Positions 25,326 to 35,672 are shown, counted from the stretch's first letter. The stretch: 38,955 nt of DNA from Sphingopyxis sp. (GCF_025869345.1 NZ_JAOZVW010000097.1:1-38955), one strand, 5' to 3'. Translations and numbers: made by a program. The notes: a model not told the origin generated them from the letters alone.

Positions 25326-26129
25326 ATGAGACTGCGCGTAGATCATAGCACCCATTATCAATTCGACGGCCATGTCGCCTATGCGCTCCAGCAGCTTCGC
25401 CTGACGCCGAAGGAGCGGCCGGGGCAGCAGCTCATCCACGACTGGACGATCGCGATCGAGGGGGGCGAGCGGCAGCTCCATTATTCCGACCATCATGGCA
25501 ACGGCGTCGACCTGGTGTCGGTCGGGGGCGGCGTGCGCGAGCTGACGATCCGTTGCACCGGCGAGGTCGAGCTGGTGACGTGGGACGGGGTGATCGGGCC
25601 GCATCGCGGCGTGATGCCGCTGTGGACCTTCCTTCGTCCGACGCCGCTGACGCGCGCGGGGCGTGGGGTACGCGCGCTGACGGCGCAGCTGGGGCGCGAT
25701 TACGCGTCGGATATCGAACGCGCCCACGCGCTGTCGGTGCTGATTCTGGATAAATTGCCCTGGCGCGCCGGGATCACCGATGCCGAGACGACCGCCGAGC
25801 AGGCGCTGGCGGGCGAGGGCGGGGTCTGTCAGGATCACACCCATATCTTCATCGCCGCGATGCGCCACCTCGGCCACCCGGCGCGCTATGTCTCGGGCTA
25901 TCTGATGATGAACGACCGCACGCAGCAGGATGCAACCCACGCCTGGGCCGAGGCGTATTTCGACCACATCGGCTGGATCGGCTTCGACGTCAGCAACGGC
26001 CATTCGCCCGACCAGCGCTATATTCGTGTCGCGACGGGGCTCGACTATCGCGATGCGGCCCCGGTTCGCGGGATGCGCTATGGCGCGGCGCAGGAAAATC
26101 TGGTTGTCCAGTTGCAGGTCCAGCAATAA
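25326..26129 (+). CDS. Transglutaminase-like cysteine protease-fold protein of the Anbu cluster
   Basis: A 267-residue protein. An N-terminal beta domain (about 1-105, MRLRVDHSTHYQFDGHVAYA with LQQLRLTPKERPGQ) precedes the transglutaminase core. The catalytic triad is complete: Cys168 in GEGGVCQDHTHIF, His205 in THAWAEAYF, and Asp221 in GFDVSNG. Such proteins may be peptidases, amidases or transglutaminases. Neighbouring ATP-grasp and proteasome-like genes suggest a role in making or breaking an amide bond. ATG 25326 lies two bases after the alpha-E stop. The Anbu gene follows after a 33-base gap. Confidence 0.93.
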   Translation: MRLRVDHSTHYQFDGHVAYALQQLRLTPKERPGQQLIHDWTIAIEGGERQLHYSDHHGNGVDLVSVGGGVRELTIRCTGEVELVTWDGVIGPHRGVMPLWTFLRPTPLTRAGRGVRALTAQLGRDYASDIERAHALSVLILDKLPWRAGITDAETTAEQALAGEGGVCQDHTHIFIAAMRHLGHPARYVSGYLMMNDRTQQDATHAWAEAYFDHIGWIGFDVSNGHSPDQRYIRVATGLDYRDAAPVRGMRYGAAQENLVVQLQVQQ

Positions 26130-26162
26130 GCGGACGGGAACCGGGCGGGGGAACAGGATTCG

Positions 26163-26894
26163 ATGACCTATTGCGTTGGTATGCGGCTCAACAAGGGACT
26201 GGTGTTCATGTCGGACACCCGCACCAATGCGGGCGTCGACGATATTTCGCAGGTCCGCAAGATGCGAAGCTGGCATGTGCCGGGCGAGCGGGTGATCACG
26301 CTGATGTCGGCGGGCAATCTCGCGACGACGCAGGCGGTGGTCAGCCTGCTCGACGAGCGCACCAAGGCGCCCGCCGACCGGCATCCGTCGATTCTTGCCG
26401 CGCCGTCGATGTTCCAGGTCGCGACGATCATCGGCGAGACGCTGCGCGGCATCGTCACCCGCTATGGCGTCGAGGGGCCGGCGGCGGAATCGATCTTCCG
26501 CGCCTCGCTGATCGTCGGCGGCCAGATCAAGGGCTCCGAGCCGCGCCTGTTCATGATCTATCCCGAGGGGAATTTCATCGAATCGGGCGAGGACAATCCC
26601 TTCTTCCAGATCGGCGAAACCAAATATGGGCGTCCGATGATCGTGCGCTCCTATGATCCGGTGATGTCGTTCGAGGATGCGGTGAAATTGCTGTGTGTCT
26701 CGTTCGATTCGACGATCCAGGCGAACGCCGGGGTCGACCTGCCGATTGACCTCAAGGTTCACGAACGCGACGATTTCGTGAGCGTGCGCGAACGGCGGTT
26801 CGAGCGCGACGACCCCTATTACCAGAGCGTCGCCGACGGCTGGGCCGAGGCGCTGGGGATCGCGCTGGCGGAATTGCCGGATTTTCATTTCTGA
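26163..26894 (+). CDS. anbu: Anbu: proteasome-type Ntn-hydrolase (T1 peptidase family)
   Basis: A 243-residue homologue of proteasome beta subunits, of family length for Anbu. After removal of Met1 the first residue is threonine, the nucleophile (TYCVGMRLNKGLVFMSDTRT). Asp17 and Arg19 occupy canonical proteasome positions. A lysine at mature position 32 (QVRKM) lies where the catalytic Lys33 is expected. The rest matches Anbu: SAGNLATTQAVVSLLDER, LIVGGQIKGSEPRLFMIYPE and FFQIGETKYGRP. No propeptide is seen. Anbu is known to assemble into open helical ring-like particles and has no agreed substrate. It closes the four-gene cluster. Confidence 0.95.
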   Translation: MTYCVGMRLNKGLVFMSDTRTNAGVDDISQVRKMRSWHVPGERVITLMSAGNLATTQAVVSLLDERTKAPADRHPSILAAPSMFQVATIIGETLRGIVTRYGVEGPAAESIFRASLIVGGQIKGSEPRLFMIYPEGNFIESGEDNPFFQIGETKYGRPMIVRSYDPVMSFEDAVKLLCVSFDSTIQANAGVDLPIDLKVHERDDFVSVRERRFERDDPYYQSVADGWAEALGIALAELPDFHF

Positions 26895-26920
26895 CCGACC
26901 GAAATTGAGGAAATAGGGCC

Positions 26921-26942
26921 GCGTGTCCCCGCGAAGGCGGAC
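26921..26942. repeat. Family A half element, copy A5 (left half only)
   Basis: GCGTGTCCCCGCGAAGGCGG matches the left arm of family A; no right arm follows before repeat C2. Confidence 0.7.
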
Positions 26943-26985
26943 GCTCACAGCATTTATGGTCTGATGACGCTATATTGGCCCACTT

Positions 26986-27068
26986 CGTCATTGCGAGCGA
27001 AGCGAAGCAATCCAGGGCGGTTTACGCACGCTCTGGATTGCCGCGTCGCTTCGCTCCTCGCAATGACG
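26986..27068. repeat. Family C inverted repeat, copy C2
   Basis: Arms CGTCATTGCGAGCGAAGCGA and the complementary TCGCTCCTCGCAATGACG, with the inner AGCAATCCAGGGCGG and CTCTGGATTGCC. In the convergent gap between anbu and acs. Confidence 0.88.
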
Positions 27069-27104
27069 ATGCCTGCGATGCCATCCCGCTTAAATCGAGG
27101 GAAG

Positions 27105-29072
<1,968 letters not shown>

Positions 29073-29110
29073 GGCGACTCTCCCAATGGGCTTTGCTTTG
29101 CTCGTTTGAA

Positions 29111-29138
29111 TCGATAACCCGCGAGCCACAAACTGCAA
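29111..29138 (-). promoter_or_regulatory. acs: Candidate promoter for acs
   Basis: On the minus strand TTGCAG (29133-29138) and TATCGA (29111-29116) are 16 bases apart, about 40 bases before the start codon. Weak match to consensus. Confidence 0.3.
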
Positions 29139-29160
29139 GGGCGTGGAGGATTATGCTTCT

Positions 29161-29234
29161 CGTCATGCCGGACCTGATCCGGCATCCGCCTTTGCCTTCG
29201 GAAAGGCAGACCCCGGATCAAGTCCGGGGTGACG
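29161..29234. repeat. Family B inverted repeat, copy B5
   Basis: Left end CGTCATGCCGGACCTGATCC and right end GGATCAAGTCCGGGGTGACG. It lies in the divergent promoter gap, ending just before the dehydrogenase ribosome-binding site, so it cannot be a terminator for either gene. Confidence 0.88.
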
Positions 29235-29248
29235 AGGAAGGAATTATG

Positions 29249-30748
29249 ATGACGGCCATCGGCGAAGAAGTCGGGCGTCTGCTGGATGTCCTGGGTGTCG
29301 ACCGCACCATATGGACCGACGGATCGATGCCGGCGCTGACCCCGCTGACCGGCGAACAGGTCGGGATGGTGCGGGTCGCCGACGCCGCCGATGCCGATGC
29401 GGGGCTGAATCAGGCCGTCGCGGCGTTCCGCGCCTGGCGCGCGGTTCCGGCGCCGCGCCGCGGCGAACTGGTGCGGCTGTTCGGCGAGGAACTGCGCGCC
29501 GCGAAGGACGATCTGGCGGCGCTGGTGACGATCGAGGCCGGCAAGATTCCGTCCGAAGGCGCGGGCGAGGTGCAGGAGATGATCGACATCTGCGACTTCG
29601 CGGTCGGGCTGTCGCGCCAGCTTTACGGCCTGACCATCGCCACCGAGCGGCCCGGGCACCGGATGATGGAGGTCTGGCACCCGCTGGGCGTGGTCGGAGT
29701 GATTTCGGCCTTCAATTTTCCGGTCGCGGTGTGGGCGTGGAATGCGGCGCTGGCGCTCGTCTGCGGCAACAGCGTGGTGTGGAAGCCATCGGAGAAGACG
29801 CCGCTGACCGCGCTTGCCGTGCAGGCGATTTTCGCGCGCGCGGCGGCGCGGTTTGGCGATGCGCCCCAAGGCTTGTCGCAGCTTCTGATCGGCGGGCGCG
29901 AGGTCGGTGAGGCGCTGGTCGACGATCCGCGCGTCGCGCTCGTCTCCGCGACCGGGTCGACGCGGATGGGGCGCGCGGTCGCGCCCCGCCTTGCCCAGCG
30001 CTTCGCGCGCGCGATCCTCGAGCTTGGCGGCAATAACGGCGTGATCGTCGCGCCCTCGGCCGACCTCGACCTCGCGCTGCGCGGCGTCGCCTTCGGGGCG
30101 ATGGGGACGGCAGGGCAGCGCTGCACGACGACGCGGCGGCTGTTCCTCCACGATCGCATCTACGATGAGTTCGTCGCGCGGCTGAAGGCGGCTTATGCCA
30201 GCGTCGCGGTCGGCAACCCGCTGGCGGGCGAGGTGCTCGTCGGGCCGCTGATCGACCGCGCTGCGTTCGAGGCGATGCAGGAGGCGTTGGCGGCAGCGCG
30301 GGCGGCAGGCGGTATCGTGCATGGCGGCGAACGCGTGGGCGAAGGGGCGAGCTTCTATGTCCGCCCGGCGCTGATCGAGATGCCGGGGCAGGTGGGGCCG
30401 GTGCTGGAGGAGACGTTCGCCCCGATCCTCTATGTGATGCGCTACGACGATCTGGACGCGGCGATCGCGCAGCATAATGCGGTCGCGGCGGGGCTGTCGT
30501 CGGCGATCTTCACCACCGACCTGCGCGAGGCCGAACGCTTCCTCGCGGCGAGCGATTGCGGCATCGCCAACGTCAATCTCGGGACGAGCGGGGCCGAAAT
30601 CGGCGGCGCGTTCGGCGGCGAGAAGGAGACCGGCGGCGGGCGCGAGAGCGGGTCGGACGCGTGGCGCCAATATATGCGCCGCGCGACGAACACGATGAAT
30701 TATTCGGATGCGCTGCCGCTGGCGCAGGGGGTGTCGTTCGACCTCTGA
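29249..30748 (+). CDS. amaB: Aldehyde dehydrogenase, ALDH7 type (alpha-aminoadipate semialdehyde / piperideine-6-carboxylate dehydrogenase)
   Basis: NAD-dependent oxidation of an aldehyde. The 499-residue product has catalytic Cys292 (GQRCTTTRR), Glu258 (LELGGNNG), Asn156 (AFNFPVA) and Lys179 (VVWKPSEK). The C-terminal blocks NVNLGTSGAEIGGAFGGEKE, TGGGRESGSDAWRQYMRRAT and YSDALPLAQGVSFDL are the hallmark of the ALDH7/AmaB subfamily, which acts in lysine and pipecolate breakdown. AAGGA at 29238-29242 is spaced best for ATG 29249; ATG 29246 is also in frame. It stands alone, divergent from acs. The subfamily is likely; no other lysine-degradation gene is nearby. Confidence 0.9.
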   Translation: MTAIGEEVGRLLDVLGVDRTIWTDGSMPALTPLTGEQVGMVRVADAADADAGLNQAVAAFRAWRAVPAPRRGELVRLFGEELRAAKDDLAALVTIEAGKIPSEGAGEVQEMIDICDFAVGLSRQLYGLTIATERPGHRMMEVWHPLGVVGVISAFNFPVAVWAWNAALALVCGNSVVWKPSEKTPLTALAVQAIFARAAARFGDAPQGLSQLLIGGREVGEALVDDPRVALVSATGSTRMGRAVAPRLAQRFARAILELGGNNGVIVAPSADLDLALRGVAFGAMGTAGQRCTTTRRLFLHDRIYDEFVARLKAAYASVAVGNPLAGEVLVGPLIDRAAFEAMQEALAAARAAGGIVHGGERVGEGASFYVRPALIEMPGQVGPVLEETFAPILYVMRYDDLDAAIAQHNAVAAGLSSAIFTTDLREAERFLAASDCGIANVNLGTSGAEIGGAFGGEKETGGGRESGSDAWRQYMRRATNTMNYSDALPLAQGVSFDL

Positions 30749-30750
30749 AG

Positions 30751-30878
30751 ATCCTCCCCGGAACGGGGAGGGGGACCATGCGAAGCATGGTGGAGGGGCA
30801 CGGGCGAGTCGGTTTGGCCTCGATAGAAAGCAAAAGGACGCACCTGCCCGTCCACCGCCCTCCCCCAAGGGGGAGGAT
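30751..30878. repeat. Family D inverted repeat, copy D1
   Basis: Left ATCCTCCCCGGAACGGGGAG plus an internal palindrome CCATGCGAAGCATGG; right arm CCCTCCCCCAAGGGGGAGGA. Fills the convergent gap between the dehydrogenase and the thiolase-like gene. Confidence 0.88.
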
Positions 30879-32380
30879 CAGCTTGCCCGCCAGCCGAAGC
30901 CTTCGTCGAGCGCGACAATCTGCCCGCTCGTCCCCACCGGCTCCGCTATCCCATCGGTCAGGAATGCCAGCATCGCGGCGTCGCTCACATCGACATGCGC
31001 CAGCGTGCGCTGCCCCTCCGGCGTGCGCGCCACGACGACGCCGGCCTTCGGCGCACCGTCGCGGCCGTAGAAGACCGTGTAGCTCTCGATCGTCGCCGGC
31101 CCTGCATAATCCTCGACCAGCTCGGGCACGGGGCCGCGCTTTGCCTCGGCTTCGGCCTGATAGTCGAAATCCTGCGGGAAACTCGCTGCGGCGATCGGCC
31201 GGTTGCCCAGCACGATGCAATGATTGTCGGTCGCGAAGCCGCCGTTGGCGAACAGGAAGCCGTATCGGCCTTCGCTGCGCAGCTTCTCGACCATCGAGAC
31301 TATGGCATGGCTCATATAATTGGCGATCGGCCCGCCGCCGAAGGTCAGGCCGCCGAAAACGCTCGCGGGGCGGTCCCACGGCCAGCCGAGGATACGCCGC
31401 GCCATCTTCGGCACGCAGGGGAAGCAACTGTAAAGTTCGACGCAGTCGAAATCCTCGACTGTCATGGCGTTGAGCGCGAGGGTGCGCGTGATCGACGTCT
31501 CCATGCTGACGCTGCCGTCGTAGCGGTCGCGGCGGAGGATGCTTGCGGGTTCCTTCGCCGCGGCGCCCATGCCGACATAGATCAAGCGGTCCTCGGCGAT
31601 GCCGCGGCGGCGCGCCTCGGCAAGGCTGGCGACGAGGAAGCCCGCGCCCTGATTCACCGACGAATTGGCGACCATCAGCTTCGAATAGGGAAAGGCGATC
31701 GGGCGGTTGCGCTCGTCGACCTTCAATATGTCGGCCGGGCTCGCGGGCTTCCTGATCCACGCGCCGGGGTTTTCGGCCGCGACCTCGGAAAAGCGCGACC
31801 AGATTTCGGCGCTTTCGAACTGCGCGTCCTCAAGGCTCTGCTCCCACGCCGCGCGGGTCGCATTCTCGTAGAGCGGATAGACGTCGACCGGCGCCGACAG
31901 CCCATGCTTCTGCGCATAATTGGGTTCGCGGCGGGTCGCGACCTGACGCACGGCGTTATAGCTCTTGTCCTCACCGCTCGCGGCCTTGGCGGCGCGGCCG
32001 GCGGCGGTGCGCAGCGCTTCGCCGCCGACGATCGCCGCCAGTCTGACTTCGCCCGCGCCGATGCGGTTCGCGGCCTCGTTGAGCAGGCGCACCGGCGTGT
32101 CGCCGTGCGGCGCAGCGGACTGATAATTGATCGCGGGACTGGCGCCGATCGCCGCCGCCAGGGGTTCGCAGAGCTTACCGAGATGGTGAAAGCTGATCTG
32201 GTCGACGATCGCGAGGCTGTCGATCTCGGCGAGCGGCACGCCCGCATCCTCCGCCGCGACCTGCAACGCTGCGGCCATCAGGCCGAGCGAATCGAGCCCC
32301 TGATCGGGATCGTCGGGACGGTTATTGACCTGCCCGACGCCGATGATCACGGGAATGCGTTCGGGATCGGTCATCGCCAT
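30878..32380 (-). CDS. Thiolase-like acetyl-CoA acetyltransferase family protein
   Basis: A 500-residue protein of the thiolase fold related to lipid-transfer/SCP2-type thiolases. The N-terminal region (IPVIIGVGQVNNRPDDPDQG) and second half (MTVEDFDCVELYSCFPCVPK, then GGLTFGGGPIANYMSHAIVS) are recognisable. The usual nucleophile position, a Cys in N-x-x-C-x-S, reads INYQSAAPHGDTPVRLLNEA with no cysteine, and the C-terminal C-x-G motif reads GGFATDNHCIVLG. It may therefore be a thiolase-like enzyme with altered chemistry, such as an aldolase or retro-Claisen variant. It starts at ATG 32380, one base after the enoyl-CoA hydratase stop, so the two are coupled. An alternative start is ATG 32374. 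Confidence 0.85.
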   Translation of the reverse strand: MAMTDPERIPVIIGVGQVNNRPDDPDQGLDSLGLMAAALQVAAEDAGVPLAEIDSLAIVDQISFHHLGKLCEPLAAAIGASPAINYQSAAPHGDTPVRLLNEAANRIGAGEVRLAAIVGGEALRTAAGRAAKAASGEDKSYNAVRQVATRREPNYAQKHGLSAPVDVYPLYENATRAAWEQSLEDAQFESAEIWSRFSEVAAENPGAWIRKPASPADILKVDERNRPIAFPYSKLMVANSSVNQGAGFLVASLAEARRRGIAEDRLIYVGMGAAAKEPASILRRDRYDGSVSMETSITRTLALNAMTVEDFDCVELYSCFPCVPKMARRILGWPWDRPASVFGGLTFGGGPIANYMSHAIVSMVEKLRSEGRYGFLFANGGFATDNHCIVLGNRPIAAASFPQDFDYQAEAEAKRGPVPELVEDYAGPATIESYTVFYGRDGAPKAGVVVARTPEGQRTLAHVDVSDAAMLAFLTDGIAEPVGTSGQIVALDEGFGWRAS

Positions 32381-32381
32381 A

Positions 32382-33185
32382 TCAACGCGCCTTCCAGACG
32401 GGCTTGCGCTTCTCGGCAAAGGCGCGCGGGCCTTCGCGGGCGTCCTCGCTCGCCATCAGTGCCTTGCGCTCGCGGCTGTTGTCGGCCCAATGCGCGTCGT
32501 CGCCCGCGATCTGCCCGTCCTGCATCCTCAGCGCCACGCGTTTCGACGCCTGCACCGACAGCGGTGCATTGCCCGCGATCTTCTCGGCGAGCGCGATGGC
32601 GGTCGGCATCAACTCGGCGAGCGGCACGACGCGGTTCGCGAAGCCGTAACGCAGCGCGGTCGCGGCATCGAAGGGATCGCCGGTCAGCAGATGCTCCATC
32701 GCCAGCTTCGGCGGCAGCTGCTTGACGATGCGGAAGGCGCCGCCCGCCGCCGCGAACAGTCCGACCTTGACCTCGGGGAGGCCGAACTGGGCGTTTTCGG
32801 CGGCGACGATCAGGTCGCACATCAGCGCGAGTTCGCAACCGCCGCCAAAGGCGAAGCCGTTGACCGCGCCGATCACCGGCTTCGAGATCGGATGCGCGGC
32901 AAAGCCGCCGAAGCCCCACGCCTGCTGCGCCTTGTCGTCGGGGGCCAGCGCGCCGCCGCGCGACAGCGCGACGAGGTCGGCCCCCGCGCAGAACGCCTTG
33001 TCGCCCGCGCCGGTGACGATGACGACACGGATGTCGGGGTCGGCCTCGGCTTCGTCGAGCGCGGTGCCGATGCCGACATGGACCGCGGCGTTGACCGCGT
33101 TGCGCGCCTCGGGCCGATTGATCGTGATGGTCAGGATATGGCCGTTGCGTGTCGTGAGGACGGCGGGCTCGGCGGTGTCGGTCAT
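32382..33185 (-). CDS. Enoyl-CoA hydratase/isomerase (crotonase family)
   Basis: A 267-residue crotonase-fold enzyme for beta-oxidation-like steps. Oxyanion-hole blocks are AFCAGADL near residue 65 and VNGFAFGGGCELALMCDLIV. The second catalytic glutamate position is present in FGLPEVKVGLFAAAGGAFRI (Glu in PEV). The first catalytic glutamate of classic hydratases falls in GGGCELAL. ATG 33185 has GGAGAG upstream. It is the first gene of a two-gene unit with the thiolase-like protein, and the palindrome at 33220-33239 lies 35 bases before its start. The CoA substrate is unknown. Confidence 0.92.
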   Translation of the reverse strand: MTDTAEPAVLTTRNGHILTITINRPEARNAVNAAVHVGIGTALDEAEADPDIRVVIVTGAGDKAFCAGADLVALSRGGALAPDDKAQQAWGFGGFAAHPISKPVIGAVNGFAFGGGCELALMCDLIVAAENAQFGLPEVKVGLFAAAGGAFRIVKQLPPKLAMEHLLTGDPFDAATALRYGFANRVVPLAELMPTAIALAEKIAGNAPLSVQASKRVALRMQDGQIAGDDAHWADNSRERKALMASEDAREGPRAFAEKRKPVWKAR

Positions 33186-33219
33186 GCGAATCTCTCCCTT
33201 TCGGGCGAGTATCGGCGCG

Positions 33220-33239
33220 AGTTGACGTTTACGTCAACT
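33220..33239. promoter_or_regulatory. Perfect palindromic operator candidate
   Basis: AGTTGACGT-TT-ACGTCAACT: 9-base arms without mismatch around a 2-base centre. It is placed in the promoter region of the enoyl-CoA hydratase/thiolase-like unit. The TTGACGT..ACGTCAA form recalls sites of MerR-family regulators of acyl-CoA pathways such as LiuR; that comparison is from memory. Confidence 0.7.
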
Positions 33240-33241
33240 GT

Positions 33242-33384
33242 AATCCTCCCCGGCACGGGGAGGGGGACCATGCGAAGCATGGTGGAGGGGCAGGCGCGTC
33301 AAAGGGCTCGACTGCGATGGCAAGGTAAACCGGTGGTGCCCCTCCACCACCTTCGGTGGTCCCCCTCCCCGTGCCGGGGAGGAT
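33242..33384. repeat. Family D inverted repeat, copy D2
   Basis: Arms AATCCTCCCCGGCACGGGGA and TCCCCGTGCCGGGGAGGATT, with GGGGGACCATGCGAAGCATG inside the left half and CCACCACCTTCGGTGGTCCC inside the right. Between the transaldolase stop and the operator. Confidence 0.9.
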
Positions 33385-33387
33385 TGG

Positions 33388-34038
33388 TCAGATCGACTGC
33401 CCGGTCTTCGCCCAGTCGGCGAGGAAGCCTTCGATGCCCTTTTCGGTGAGGACATGCTTGAACAGGCCTTTGATCACCGAAGGCGGCGCGGTCATCACGT
33501 CGGCGCCGATCTTCGCGGCTTCGAGCACATGGATGCCGTGGCGTACGCTCGCGACGAGGATTTCGGTGTCATAGGCATAATTGTCGTAGATCAGGCGGAT
33601 GTCGGCGATGAGCTGCATCCCGTCGAAGCCATTGTCGTCGTGGCGACCCACGAAGGGCGAGACGAAGGTCGCGCCCGCCTTCGCCGCGAGCAACGCCTGC
33701 GTGGCCGAGAAGCACAGAGTGACGTTGACCATCGTGCCGTCGCCGGTCAGCGCCTTGCAGGTCTTGAGCCCGTCGATCGTCAGCGGCACCTTGATGCAGA
33801 CATTGTCGGCGATCTTGCGGAGGATTTCGGCCTCCTTCATCATCGTCGCATGGTCGAGCGCGACGACCTCGGCCGACACCGGGCCATCGACGATCGCGCA
33901 GATTTCCCTGGTCACTTCCTTGAAGTCGCGGCCCGACTTGGCGATCAGCGACGGGTTGGTCGTCACCCCGTCGAGCAGGCCGGTCGCGGCGAGTTCCTGA
34001 ATGTCGGCGATTTCGGCGGTGTCGGCGAAGAATTTCAT
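33388..34038 (-). CDS. tal: Transaldolase, small (FSA/TalC-like) type
   Basis: Transfers a dihydroxyacetone unit between sugar phosphates in the pentose phosphate pathway; close relatives act as fructose-6-phosphate aldolase. The 216-residue product is the short form. It begins [20 protein letters not shown] with TTNPSL, has the Schiff-base Lys83 in CIKVPLT, and later [20 protein letters not shown] and FVGRHDD. The start is ATG 34038 (complement); frame extension upstream runs into repeat B6 and is not used. It lies alone on the minus strand. Whether it is transaldolase or aldolase cannot be told by eye. Confidence 0.93.
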   Translation of the reverse strand: MKFFADTAEIADIQELAATGLLDGVTTNPSLIAKSGRDFKEVTREICAIVDGPVSAEVVALDHATMMKEAEILRKIADNVCIKVPLTIDGLKTCKALTGDGTMVNVTLCFSATQALLAAKAGATFVSPFVGRHDDNGFDGMQLIADIRLIYDNYAYDTEILVASVRHGIHVLEAAKIGADVMTAPPSVIKGLFKHVLTEKGIEGFLADWAKTGQSI

Positions 34039-34128
34039 GGCGCGGGCGTTCCTGCTGGATGGGTGATTCGGGTGCTGCTGATCCCCTAGAGCAAGACGTG
34101 CGTAAATTGAACCATCGCTACCCTTCAT

Positions 34129-34204
34129 CGTCACCCCGGACTTGATCCGGGGTCCCGCTTTTCGCCGTCGCTGAGCGGGACCCCGGATCAAGTCCGGGGT
34201 GACG
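34129..34204. repeat. Family B inverted repeat, copy B6
   Basis: Arms CGTCACCCCGGACTTGATCC and GGATCAAGTCCGGGGTGACG plus inner GGTCCCGCTT / AGCGGGACC. In the divergent gap between the transaldolase gene and radA. Confidence 0.9.
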
Positions 34205-34254
34205 ATGGTGGGAAATTACTGGCGTTCGTTTTTTGTTCCGTTTAAGCGCCGACC

Positions 34255-35625
34255 ATGGCCAAAGCGAAACGCCAATATGTCTGCCAGAATTGCGGCGCCG
34301 TCAGCTATCGCTGGCAGGGCCAGTGCGCCGATTGCGGCGAGTGGAACACGCTGGTCGAGGAGGCGACGGAAACCGTCTTTTCGGCCAAGCATGACCTGTC
34401 GCGCGGCGGGCGCACGCTGGCGCTCGAAACGCTCGACGCCGCCAGCAAGATGCCCGACCGGATGCTCTGCGGCATCGCCGAGTTCGACCGGGCGCTGGGC
34501 GGCGGCTTCGTTGCGGGGTCGGCGACGCTGATCGGCGGCGATCCGGGGATCGGAAAATCGACGCTGCTGCTTCAGGCCGCGGGACGGCTGGCGAAGGCGG
34601 GCAAGTCGGTCGTCTATATCAGCGGCGAGGAAGCGGCCGCGCAGGTGCGGCTGCGCGCGCAGCGGCTGGGGCTCGGCGATGCGCCGGTGGCGCTGGCGAG
34701 CGCGACCTCGGTGCGCGACATCCTGGCGACGCTCGATAGCAGAACCGCCGATTTCGTCGTCATCGATTCGATCCAGACGATGCACAGCGATCTGATCGAC
34801 AGCGCCCCCGGCACCGTGAGTCAGGTCCGCGCGAGCGCGCAGGAGCTGATCCGCTACGCCAAGGACAGCGGCGCGGCGATCGTGCTCGTCGGCCATGTCA
34901 CCAAGGACGGGACGATCGCAGGGCCGCGCGTGCTCGAACATATGGTCGATACCGTGCTGGCGTTCGAGGGCGAGCGCAGTCACCTCTACCGCATCCTCCG
35001 CGCGGTGAAGAACCGCTTCGGCGGCACCGACGAGATCGGGGTGTTCGCGATGGGCGAGGAGGGGCTGGGCGAAGTCGCCAACCCGTCGAGCCTGTTCCTG
35101 ACCGACCGCGGCCGTGACGTGCCGGGATCGGTGGTTTTCCCGGCGCTCGAAGGCACGCGGCCGGTGCTGGTCGAGGTGCAGGCGCTGACCGTTCGCCTCG
35201 CGAGCGGGGCGACCCCGCGCCGCGCCGTCGTCGGCTGGGACAGCGGGCGGCTGGCGATGGTGCTCGCGGTGCTGGAGGCGCGCTGCGGGCTGCAGATGGG
35301 CGCGGCCGAAGTCTATCTGAACATCGCGGGCGGCTATCGCCTCACCGATCCCGCCGCCGACCTCGCGGTCGCGGCGGCGCTGATCTCGGCGTTCAGCGAG
35401 CGGCCGGTGCCCGCCGACGCGATCGTTTTCGGCGAATTGTCGCTGTCGGGCGAAATCCGCCCTGTCGCCCATGACGCGCTGCGCCTCCGCGAAGCGGCGA
35501 AGCTCGGCTTTTCGAGCGGTTGGGGGCCGAAGGGGATGAAGGGCGTGAACGGGATCGGCGTCACCGGCTTTGCCCGATTGGGCGAACTGGTTGATCTGAT
35601 GCTCGGGCGTGCCGGGGGCGATTGA
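34255..35625 (+). CDS. radA: DNA repair protein RadA/Sms
   Basis: RecA-like ATPase that processes recombination intermediates and drives branch migration. The 456-residue product has an N-terminal zinc finger (Cys10, Cys13, Cys24, Cys27 in CQNCGA...CADCGEW), Walker A GDPGIGKST at 95-103, the RadA signature VKNRFGGTDEIGVF near 250, and a C-terminal Lon-protease-like domain (SVVFPALEGTRPVLVEVQAL onward, with LYLNIAGGYRLTDPAADLAV-type blocks), normally inactive as a protease. The start ATG 34255 was chosen because the zinc finger follows directly. It is followed by repeat A6 and then cvpA. Confidence 0.96.
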   Translation: MAKAKRQYVCQNCGAVSYRWQGQCADCGEWNTLVEEATETVFSAKHDLSRGGRTLALETLDAASKMPDRMLCGIAEFDRALGGGFVAGSATLIGGDPGIGKSTLLLQAAGRLAKAGKSVVYISGEEAAAQVRLRAQRLGLGDAPVALASATSVRDILATLDSRTADFVVIDSIQTMHSDLIDSAPGTVSQVRASAQELIRYAKDSGAAIVLVGHVTKDGTIAGPRVLEHMVDTVLAFEGERSHLYRILRAVKNRFGGTDEIGVFAMGEEGLGEVANPSSLFLTDRGRDVPGSVVFPALEGTRPVLVEVQALTVRLASGATPRRAVVGWDSGRLAMVLAVLEARCGLQMGAAEVYLNIAGGYRLTDPAADLAVAAALISAFSERPVPADAIVFGELSLSGEIRPVAHDALRLREAAKLGFSSGWGPKGMKGVNGIGVTGFARLGELVDLMLGRAGGD

Positions 35626-35672
35626 CCGCTTGCCCGGCTGTTCGCCTGCCGATCGCCTCTTGCAAAATCCGT

